From: Bradyrhizobium frederickii
Lineage (GTDB): Bacteria > Pseudomonadota > Alphaproteobacteria > Rhizobiales > Xanthobacteraceae
DNA: 64,000 nt
Direction of reading: 5' to 3'
Assembly (NCBI RefSeq): GCF_004570865.1
Contig: NZ_SPQS01000002.1
Span: 124,001 to 188,000, forward strand
How positions within the stretch are numbered: the first letter of the stretch is position 1; every line of letters starts with the position of its first letter. This document shows positions 26,810 to 34,900 of this stretch, piece after piece. Below the pieces are notes generated by a model. That model did no database searches. It was given only the letters and a program-made list of their open reading frames with translations, and was not told where the DNA came from. A program made the position numbers and the translations under genes.

Positions 26810-26836
26810 GCCATCTCGTCGCCAGAGATGGCTTTT
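26810..26836 (+). terminator. Rho-independent terminator between dmfA2 and its paralogue
   Basis: GCCATCTC at 26810-26817 and GAGATGGC at 26825-26832 form a perfect 8-bp stem with a 7-base loop, followed by TTTT. It sits in the 80-bp gap after dmfA2 and should reduce or stop transcription into the next gene. The ATG at 26828 lies inside the stem, which also argues against that ATG as the start of the next gene. Confidence 0.65.
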
Positions 26837-26854
26837 CGAACCAGGGAGGCTGTC

Positions 26855-28531
26855 ATGTCGGACAAGCCTGAGTTTCAATCCCCGGAATCGGGGTCCGTCA
26901 ACGTCGCTCCCCGCAAGGCGCGCCCGATGCATGCGGACGAGCACTGGGCCAGCCAGCCCTGGTATGAGGTTCCGCGCGGCGATCCTGCCGTGGCAGAGGT
27001 CTACACCTATACCGATGCGATGTCCTACGATCCGGGAGACGAAGTCGTGTTGCGCTCCTCAGCAACAGCAAAGATCTGGCGATTGCAGATCTATCGCGAT
27101 GGTTTGGAGCCCGAGATGGTGCATGAGATCGACGCGCTTGACGGCGTGTTCGCCGCTACGCCGTCCGATGCCTACCGCAACGGCTGCAACTGGCCTGTCG
27201 CTCATCGCTGGACGTTGCCGCCGGATCTGCGCTCGGGCTTTTATCGTGTGGTCTCCTCGTGCGAGCGAGCGAACGGGGCCCGCTTCGTCCAGCATCATTT
27301 CTTCGTCGTGCGCCCGACCGAGAAGACGCGGCGCGCGAAGATTCTGATGATCCTGCCGACGGGCACCTGGACCGCCTACAATGATTTCGGCGGTGCCAAT
27401 CACTACTTTGGCGTTGAAGGTCCTGACAGGGATGAACCGTCACCGGTGCTGTCGCTGCAACGGCCATGGACGCGCGGGGTGGTCTGGCTGCCGCCGGGCG
27501 CACCGCGCATCTGCGCCGATCCTGCACCCGAGATAGGTGACGCGCCACGTTATCCGATGAAGGAGTGGGCGTTCGCCAACGGCTTTGGCCAGTATTACGC
27601 GGCGGCTGGCTGGGCCCAGTTCGACAGGCATTTTGTGCTCTGGGCGCAGAAGGAAGGCTACGCCCTCGACATGATCACCCAGACCGATCTTCACTACCGG
27701 CCCGAGCTGCTCGACGCCTACCCTTGCGTCACCATCATCGGCCATGACGAGTACTGGACATGGGAGATGCGCGAGGCGATTGAGCGCTATGTGGAGGGCG
27801 GCGGGCGGCTCGCGCGCTTCGGCGCGAACTTCCTGTGGCAGATCCGGCTCGAGGACGATGGCAAGCGCCAAGTCTGCTACAAGTTCAAGGCCATCCACAA
27901 GGACCCGATCGTCGGCACGGACCGCGCGCGCCTGATGACGTCTGCCTGGGAAGATCGCAACGTCCGTTGGCCCGGCGCCTCGACGGTCGGCGTGAACGGC
28001 GCGCATGGCCTCTACGCGTCCTGGGGTGGCTTCGCGCCGAACGGCCAAAGAGGCTTTACCGTCTATCGCCCGGAGCATTGGGCGTTTGCCGGCACAGGAC
28101 TGCACTATGCCGATATCTTCGGCGACAAGCAGCACATCTTCGCTTACGAGGTGGATGGGCTGGACTACACGTTCCGCAACGGTCTTCCTTTTCCAGTCCC
28201 GGCCGAGGGGCAGCCCGAGACCATTCAGATCCTGGCGATGGCGCCGGCCGTCCTGGCCGAAGACGAGCCGCAGGGTGAGGGATTCCGCTATTACATCCGC
28301 AGCAGCGACCACGAAGGGCTGGTGGAGTGCATCACCGGCGAGGTCACGCCCGAGGGTCTGGCCCGCTACAAATACGGCTCCGGCATGATGGTGCACATGA
28401 CCCGCGGCAAGGGCGAGGTGCTGACAGCCGCGACCTGCGAATGGGTGATGGGACTGAAGCGCGGCGACCCGTTCACGCAGCGGATCACCCGCAACATCCT
28501 CGATCGCTTCACTGCGCCCCGTTCCGCGTGA
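26855..28531 (+). CDS. Dimethylformamidase large-subunit paralogue without the N-terminal domain
   Basis: From ATG 26855, preceded by AGGGAGG (26843-26849), the product is 558 residues, about 200 fewer than dmfA2. It keeps the catalytic domain: TGTWTAYND with Tyr175 corresponds to TYLAYAN of dmfA2, and IGHDEYW with His297 and Glu299 corresponds to THPEY. The missing part is mainly the LamG-like N-terminal domain. No second small-subunit gene accompanies it. It probably hydrolyses a different amide or works without the small subunit. A terminator separates it from dmfA2, so its expression may depend on readthrough. Confidence 0.78.
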   Translation: MSDKPEFQSPESGSVNVAPRKARPMHADEHWASQPWYEVPRGDPAVAEVYTYTDAMSYDPGDEVVLRSSATAKIWRLQIYRDGLEPEMVHEIDALDGVFAATPSDAYRNGCNWPVAHRWTLPPDLRSGFYRVVSSCERANGARFVQHHFFVVRPTEKTRRAKILMILPTGTWTAYNDFGGANHYFGVEGPDRDEPSPVLSLQRPWTRGVVWLPPGAPRICADPAPEIGDAPRYPMKEWAFANGFGQYYAAAGWAQFDRHFVLWAQKEGYALDMITQTDLHYRPELLDAYPCVTIIGHDEYWTWEMREAIERYVEGGGRLARFGANFLWQIRLEDDGKRQVCYKFKAIHKDPIVGTDRARLMTSAWEDRNVRWPGASTVGVNGAHGLYASWGGFAPNGQRGFTVYRPEHWAFAGTGLHYADIFGDKQHIFAYEVDGLDYTFRNGLPFPVPAEGQPETIQILAMAPAVLAEDEPQGEGFRYYIRSSDHEGLVECITGEVTPEGLARYKYGSGMMVHMTRGKGEVLTAATCEWVMGLKRGDPFTQRITRNILDRFTAPRSA

Positions 28532-28538
28532 GCAACTT

Positions 28539-29381
28539 TCAGCGACGCCTGGATTTCGAGCGTGCTGCCTTGGCAGGTGGTGCAGCGCGCGTCTTCATCG
28601 CTTCGATCTCGACGTCGTCGTCAATGGCCGTCTCGGGAGTCATGAAGCGCGTGCCGCCATGCTTTTCCAGCAACCGGACGAGATTCTGGCCGCCCTCCAT
28701 CATGTCCGCCTGGATCGACTCGCGAACCTTGTCCGGCCGGCGCTGCCGCAGATTCTTGAGAACGGACAGGTGCTGGTGCTCGTTTGGATAGGTCGGGGGG
28801 GCGTGCGGGTAATGGAAATTCAACAAGGGGCCGTTCCGCATCCAGATATCGTCGAGGATGGCGAGCACTTCGGGAAGCCCCGATCCATCATAGAGACCGC
28901 GGTGGAATTGCCAGTTGGCTCGAACGGCGTCGGACCATCTGTGCTCCTTCTCCGCGCTGATCAGCTCGCGGTGAGTGGCCTCCATCCTGTCGATGTCGGC
29001 TTCCGAGATGCGCGTGGTTGCGTGCTCGGCAGCAAGTCCCTCGAGAAACAGCCTGACGGTCCTGAGCTCGATATACTGCTTGGCCGTCATGTGGGCGACC
29101 ATGATCGAGCGTCCCGCCTGCATCTCGAGCGCGCGGCCGCGCACGAGCTGCATCAGGGCTTCGCGAATGGGCGTCTCGGAAACGTTCATGGTCGCAGCAA
29201 GGTCGCGGATCTTGAAGCGATGGCCGGGCCAGAACCGGCCTTCCATCAGCGCCTGGCGCAGATTGTTGTAGACCAGGCTTGTCAGGCTGTCGCGCGCGAC
29301 CGGGCCAACGCCGCCCTCGCCATATCTCTGTTCAACGTCAACCATTCTCGGTCCCCGAAAGGTCTGGGCCGTTTCGGCCAT
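28539..29381 (-). CDS. GntR-family regulator, FCD subfamily
   Basis: The 280-residue protein has a winged helix at residues 30-100 (LRQALMEGRFWPGHRFKIRD, then MNVSETPIREALMQLV). The C-terminal FCD ligand domain has the metal/ligand His pattern visible as NWQFHRGLY and NEHQHL. Such regulators usually repress catabolic genes until the substrate or an intermediate binds. It is convergent with the amidase paralogue and divergent from the aminotransferase. Three identical TGATATATCA sites in this island are its most likely operators. The basic C-terminal tail (KAARSKSRRR) is unusual for the family. Confidence 0.87.
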   Translation of the reverse strand: MAETAQTFRGPRMVDVEQRYGEGGVGPVARDSLTSLVYNNLRQALMEGRFWPGHRFKIRDLAATMNVSETPIREALMQLVRGRALEMQAGRSIMVAHMTAKQYIELRTVRLFLEGLAAEHATTRISEADIDRMEATHRELISAEKEHRWSDAVRANWQFHRGLYDGSGLPEVLAILDDIWMRNGPLLNFHYPHAPPTYPNEHQHLSVLKNLRQRRPDKVRESIQADMMEGGQNLVRLLEKHGGTRFMTPETAIDDDVEIEAMKTRAAPPAKAARSKSRRR

Positions 29382-29406
29382 GCGCGCCGATACGGGTTCG
29401 AATCCA

Positions 29407-29425
29407 TTTCATATATAATATAGGA
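29407..29425. promoter_or_regulatory. AT-rich imperfect operator or promoter of the GntR gene
   Basis: TTTCATATATAATATAGG lies 26-44 bp before the GntR start on the opposite strand. It shares the TATAT core with the TGATATATCA sites but is not a perfect palindrome. It could be the -10 region of the regulator gene or a weaker autoregulatory site. Confidence 0.35.
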
Positions 29426-29581
29426 TCCTACCTCGCGCACCGCGCGGGGCTTCTTTCCGAGACGGAGCCTTGAGAGGTTGGCCGCCTCCCCTGAAAAGTC
29501 GAATCCGTCGGCTCCGGACCACGGTCCCACTACGCCTTAGATAGGCAAACAATAATTCCCTGTAGTCGAGAACATAATATA

Positions 29582-29591
29582 TGATATATCA
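29582..29591 (+). promoter_or_regulatory. Operator-like palindrome TGATATATCA (site C)
   Basis: This third identical copy lies 22 bp before the aminotransferase ATG, just ahead of its ribosome site. Binding here would block transcription start or elongation. It extends leftward as ATAATATATGATATATCAG, giving a longer AT-rich element. Confidence 0.6.
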
Positions 29592-29613
29592 GAGCTAGAG
29601 GAGAAGGGAAGGC

Positions 29614-30840
29614 ATGCCGGAACTGATCAGGACAAGGGATGCCGCCCTGCGGGCGCGGGCCGAGAAGGTCGTGCCAGGCGGGATGTGGGGACATCTCCAC
29701 GCGGCCAAGTTGCCGGAGGCGTATCCGCAGTTCTTCAGCCGTGGCGAAGGCGGCGTGCTCTGGGATGTTGATGGTCACCGCTACGTGGATTTCATGTGCA
29801 GCTGGGGTCCCAACCTGCTCGGCCACCACCATCCCGAGGTGGAGGAAGCCGCCGAGCGTCAGCGGCGCGACGGCGACTGCCTCAATGGTCCGGCCGAAGT
29901 CATGGTCGAGTTGGCCGAGCTTGTCGTCGATATGGTGGGACATGCCGATTGGACGCAGTTTCAGAAGAACGGCACCGATGCGACGACGACGTGCGTCACG
30001 ATCGCGAGGGCTGCAACAGGTCGACGAAAGATCCTCGTCGCCAAGGGCGCCTATCATGGTGCCGTACCGTGGTGCTCACCGTCCCTTCTCGGTGTGACCG
30101 CGGAGGATCGCGCCCATCTCGCATACTTCACATTCAACGACGTCGAGAGCCTTGAGGCGGCGGCCAAGGAGGCGGGTGATGATCTTGCCGGAATTCTGAT
30201 TTCGGCGTTCCGCCACGATCTCGGGTCCGATCAGGAACTTCCAACCGTAGAGTTCGCCCGTGCGGCGCGTCGCATCTGTGATAGCAAGGGGGCCGCGCTG
30301 CTTATCGACGAAGTTCGTGCCGGCTTCCGCCTGAATGCCGCGGGTAGCTGGGAAGGCCTTGGTGTTCGGCCCGATTTGTCCGCTTGGAGCAAGGCGATCG
30401 CCAATGGTCATGCCCTGGCGGCCGTCACCGGAGCCGATTGGCTGCGCCGCGCCGCGAGTCAGGTCTTTGTCACGGGGTCATTCTGGGCCGGCGCCGTCGC
30501 CATGGCTGCTGCCGTCGCGACGTTGAAGATCGTGCGCAGGGACGATGTTCCGGCCCGCCTTGCGCAGCTCGGGCAAACGCTGCGTGATGGTCTCGAGACG
30601 CGTTCCCGCCAGTTCGGTCTTTCAATCCGTCAGTCGGGGCCTGTGCAAATGCCGACCCTTTTGTTTGAAGGGGACCCGGATTATCGGAAAGGTTCGGCCT
30701 TTTGCAGCGCGATGCTTGCAAGGGGTGTCTACTTCCATCCCAAGCACAACATGTTCCTTTGCGCCGCCCATACCGAGAGCGACATCGCCGTGGCTCTCGA
30801 GGCTGCGGAGCACGGCTTCGCAAGCGTGGCGGCACTTTGA
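29614..30840 (+). CDS. Class III aminotransferase (glutamate-1-semialdehyde aminomutase-like)
   Basis: The 408-residue PLP enzyme starts at ATG 29614 after GAGGAGAAGGGA. It has the class III cofactor motifs KNGTDATTTCVTIARAATG, LLIDEVRAGFR with the PLP-binding Asp, and AWSKAIANGHAL with the Schiff-base Lys. The length and arrangement fit the aminomutase/omega-aminotransferase branch rather than true HemL, whose genes sit elsewhere and carry different loops. In this island it likely transaminates an amino compound released by the amidases or imported by the ABC system. Confidence 0.85.
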   Translation: MPELIRTRDAALRARAEKVVPGGMWGHLHAAKLPEAYPQFFSRGEGGVLWDVDGHRYVDFMCSWGPNLLGHHHPEVEEAAERQRRDGDCLNGPAEVMVELAELVVDMVGHADWTQFQKNGTDATTTCVTIARAATGRRKILVAKGAYHGAVPWCSPSLLGVTAEDRAHLAYFTFNDVESLEAAAKEAGDDLAGILISAFRHDLGSDQELPTVEFARAARRICDSKGAALLIDEVRAGFRLNAAGSWEGLGVRPDLSAWSKAIANGHALAAVTGADWLRRAASQVFVTGSFWAGAVAMAAAVATLKIVRRDDVPARLAQLGQTLRDGLETRSRQFGLSIRQSGPVQMPTLLFEGDPDYRKGSAFCSAMLARGVYFHPKHNMFLCAAHTESDIAVALEAAEHGFASVAAL

Positions 30841-30946
30841 TGTCACGTGGTGCGAAAACTATGATGGTGCGACGAATGCCCATGTTTGGTCGGATAAGCC
30901 GAGTGGTGCGACCAGTAAGTGATTGATTGATCTTGACCCGTCGCTA

Positions 30947-30959
30947 TCTCTTAATCAGC
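30947..30959 (+). repeat. 13-bp direct repeat of the tRNA-Lys fragment
   Basis: TCTCTTAATCAGC is identical to bases 16819-16831, the anticodon-loop part of the tRNA-Lys fragment. Direct repeats of this kind bound integrated islands. Beyond the 13 bp the sequences diverge, so support is moderate. From the aminotransferase stop at 30840 to 31177 I see no gene. Confidence 0.4.
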
Positions 30960-31177
30960 TGCTCGATGAGTACACGCAAAGTCCTACGACGCGTTAGGAT
31001 GCCCTTGCACGTATCGATACTGACGGTCTCCGCTTTTCACGCGAGCAGCATGTAGTTGGCTCAGCTCGGAGAGGCGCTTCCTTGTTTGGAAATGCCTGCT
31101 AAGCAATTGATATTACTAGAGGCGAATTGGTCCGTTTTTTCCAAATGCGCCTTGAAATCATTGAATAATCAAACTGA

Positions 31178-31221
31178 TTTTGATTCCGCCATTCGGAGGT
31201 TCGACCCTCCCGCCCCAGCCA
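31178..31221 (+). other. 3' fragment of tRNA-Gln(TTG), probable att site
   Basis: TTTTGAT, an anticodon loop with TTG, is followed by the 3' anticodon strand, a variable loop, the T arm around GGTTCGACCC and an acceptor end GCCCCAG with encoded CCA. This matches the 3' half of alphaproteobacterial tRNA-Gln. The sequence before the loop does not complete the anticodon stem and no 5' half is present. Tyrosine integrases commonly use exactly this part of tRNA genes. A decayed integrase follows within 250 bp. Confidence 0.65.
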
Positions 31222-31463
31222 GAAGCTCCGCCCCCCTGAAATTGCTCACGAAACCGGCCCGACTGGGGCGCTGCTGCACAGCGCTGCGACGCATCCCTGC
31301 GGCACAGGTGTCGCTCGCAAATGGCTCGCCACATCTATCGCCGCCGAGCCGTCTGCTATTGGCGGCGGCGCACGCCTCCCGCGCTCGCCAAATAAGCATA
31401 TTGGACTACGCGCTGCTGAACGCCCCGGGTGGCACCGCGGGACACAAGCTGCTCCTCCCGGAC

Positions 31464-31778
31464 CTTATTTCTCTCAGTAGCCGTTCGCCCTTGGGTGATC
31501 GTTTCTGCAAGGAGTTCAACCCGATCCTCACGGCGGCCGACATTACGGAGGAAGGGCTCGGCGTTCACGCCGTGCGCCGTCTTTTCGGAGCGCAACTGAA
31601 AGGGAAGCTGCTGACCAAGGAGGATCGTGCGGGATCTCCTGGGCATGATAGCGAGAGCGAAACCACTGAACGCGATTGTGACCCGCACGAGTTCGAAGCG
31701 CTGTTCGAAGTCATCATGAAGCTCGTTGCTCGAGGCCGAGCGACGCCACCGCGAAACCGCGGGCGCAACAATCGGTAA
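31464..31778 (+). pseudogene. Remnant of a tyrosine recombinase (integrase C-terminus)
   Basis: The frame reads the catalytic C-terminal part of a site-specific integrase. HAVRR at 31566-31580 is the HxxR motif, SPGHD at about 31635-31649 stands for the usual LLGH, and SETTERDC at 31659-31679 matches SETTERYC. The nucleophile Tyr is replaced by Asp (GAT at 31674-31676, one base from TAT). There is no N-terminal SAM-like domain and no upstream catalytic Arg box. The gene is thus dead twice over. With the tRNA-Gln fragment it marks the left edge of an old island holding the polyketide cluster. Confidence 0.65.
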
Positions 31779-31935
31779 TGACCGCCTGATCGATTCGCGG
31801 CGTGACGATGACGCACCCAGGATCCGGTCAGTGCAACCGCCAGCAGTCTGCGGGCTGGACGATCGATCGACGGATCAATAACGTGATACGGCATGTATTG
31901 ATTTGATCGAAAAGTCTTCTCCCCGAAGGAAAGTC

Positions 31936-34900
31936 TTGATTGTGACTGCGATTGCTGTTGTCGGCATTGGCTGCAGACTTCCAGGACATATCGAATCCCC
32001 GGACGCCTTGTGGGGCGCGCTTCTGGCAGGCACCGACCTCGTTGGGGAGATTCCGTCGCAGCGCTGGAATGCCGACGATTATTACGAACCCGTAGCAGGC
32101 GTGGCGGGCCGCTCGGTTTCGCGCTGGGGCGCGTTCCTGGACGACCCGTCGGGCTTTGATCATCGCTTTTTCGGCATCGGCGAACCCGAGGCCGTCGCCA
32201 TGGACCCGCAGCACCGGCTGTTGCTCGAGGTCACTTGGGAGGCCGCCGAACATTCCGGTCGCGATCCGCGCCGCCTGTTTGGGACCGATGCCGGCGTGTT
32301 CTTCGGCCTCTCGCATCAGGACTACATGCAGGTCACGCGTGACGCAGGTGCAATGGGCCTCGCCTACGCTTTCACGGGAACGCCCTTCAGCATGGCGTCA
32401 GGACGGGTCGCCCATGCGATGGGGCTCACGGGTCCTGCCATCACCATGGATACGGCCTGCTCGTCCAGTCTCGTCGCCGTGCATGCGGCTCGGCGAAGCC
32501 TGCTCGCGCGCGAGTGCCACGTTGCGTTTGCCGGCGGGGCCATGTTGATGTTCTCGCCCACGACATTCGCCTCGGCGTCAGGGCTCGGCATGTTGTCGCC
32601 GACCGGGCGTTGTCATGCGTTTGACGAGCGCGCCGATGGCTTCGTGCGCGCCGAAGGCTGTGGGGTGGTGATGCTCAAGCTACTGAGCGACGCCCTGCGC
32701 GATAGCGATCGCGTGCTCGCGGTCATCCGCGGTAGCGCCGTCAATCAGGACGGACGCACGCACAACATATTGGCGCCTTCCCGCGCGGCCCAGATCGCGG
32801 TGATCGATCGTGCGCTTGCCGAGGCGCAGGTTGATCCCTCATCCGTCGGCATGATCGAGGCGCACGGCACCGGTACGCCGGTGGGCGATACTGAGGAGTT
32901 CCATAGTCTCTCAACACGGTATGGACGACATTCGCCCTGCGCCCTCGGCTCGCTCAAGAGCAACCTTGGCCACGCGGAATCGGCGGCGGGCGTCCTGGGC
33001 CTGATCAAAGCGACGCTCGCGCTGGCACATGGCGTCGTACCGCGATCCGTTCACTTCCATCAGCTGCCTGCGCATCTCCGGCCGATCGAGACTCAGCTCT
33101 TCGTCCCGACGGACACCGCGCCCTGGCCCTCGACCGGCGCTGACGGACTCCGCCGCGCGGCCGTATCGTCCTACGGAATGTCCGGCACGAATGCCCACGT
33201 CGTGCTCGAACAAGCCCCTCACGCGCCAGCTTCATCTTGTTCGCCGCAAGCCGCCGAAACACACGATCAGCCGTGGTTGTTTCCAATTTCTTCGACCTCG
33301 CCGGAGGCGCTTCGCGTTTCGGCCGGGCGACTTGCCGCTTGGCTGGACGCGAGCGCCGGCCGTCGTCGCCCCGGTGACGTCGCGCGGACCCTCGCCTGCA
33401 GGCGCGGGCACCGGCCCGTCCGGCACGCGCTCATTGCGACAACGCTCGGCGATCTGACAGCGCAATTGCGCAGGCTCGCGACCGATCAGTCCATCGATGC
33501 AGATTGGGCCGACCAGGATAGAAGCGGTCCCGTCTTCGTATTCTCCGGACAGGGGTCGCAATGGGAGTCGATGGGCGCGGCACTGATTGACATCGATCCG
33601 GTCTTCGCCGGGATGGTTGGCGCCATTGAACCTCTGATTCAGACCCTCTGCGGTTTCTCTGTGACCGATGCCCTGCGTCGACCGGCGCAACTCGACGGCA
33701 TCGAACGGATCCAGCCCGCCATCTTTACTATCCAGGTCGCGTTGGCGGCGTCTCTGAAGGCCCAGGGCGTGGTGCCGTCGGCAGTGATCGGCCATTCGAT
33801 GGGCGAAGTGTCGGCGGCAGTCGTGGCCGGCGCGCTCTCGCTCGAAGATGGCGTGCGGGTGATCTGTCATCGCGCCATGCTGTGCCAAACGCTCGCTGGA
33901 TCCGGTGCAATGGCAGTCGTCGGGATGACGCCGGCGGCGGTTCGCGAAGATCTTGCGCGCCGACGGATTGACGACGTCGAGATCGCCGTACTGGCTGCTC
34001 CGGCCTCGACGGTGGTGGGGGGCGCTGCCGTGGCCGTGCAGCGCCTCGTCGCTGCCTGGCAGGCTGAAGGCCGCTCCGCCCGCGAGGTCGCGGTCGATGT
34101 GGCCTCGCACACGTCGCAAGTGGAGCCGATCCTCGCGCAACTGTCGGAGCGCCTTGCGGGGGTGACTGCGCACAGTCCGCACACACCGATGTACAGCACC
34201 GTGCTGCTTGATCCGCGCGAATCCCCCGTTTGCGATGGCGCTTACTGGATCGACAACCTTCGGCAGACGGTCCGCTTCCGTCCGGCTGTTCAGGCGGCGC
34301 TCGAAGACGGACATCGCGTATTCGTCGAGCTTTCGCCACATCCCATCGTGTCCCACGCGGTGTTGGAGAATGCTTCCGCAACGGACTTCGCCGTCCGCGC
34401 GCTTGCGTCGATGACTCGCGGCGAGCCCATGCACAACGGGCTTCTGGACCTGGTCGGCGCCATCTATGTCGCCGGCGCTGGGATCGACTTCAATGTTCTT
34501 TATCCGGATGGCCAGCTGCTTGACCTCCCGTTGCCGGCCTGGACGCACTATCCCCTGTTCCTAGCGCCGGCGAGGCCGGCCGTAGCTCCGCATCATGTGC
34601 CGTCGACGCATCCGCTGTTGAACGTCCACCGCGTCCTGCACGAAGAGCCGGAACGCCACGTCTGGGCTTGTGAGGTTGGTCTCGATGCCCACCCCTGGCT
34701 TGCGGACCACCGGGTGAACGGAACGCCGCTGTTCCCGGGCGCTGGCTTCTGCGAAATGGCGCTCGCCGCCGCGCGCACAGCCCTTGGCACATCGCTCGTC
34801 GAAGTGCAGACGATCACGTTCGACCACGCGTTGCGGTTGGAGCCATCGATCCCGATCGTCTGCACGGCAGTGCCGGACCGACCGGCTGAGCTGAATTTCA

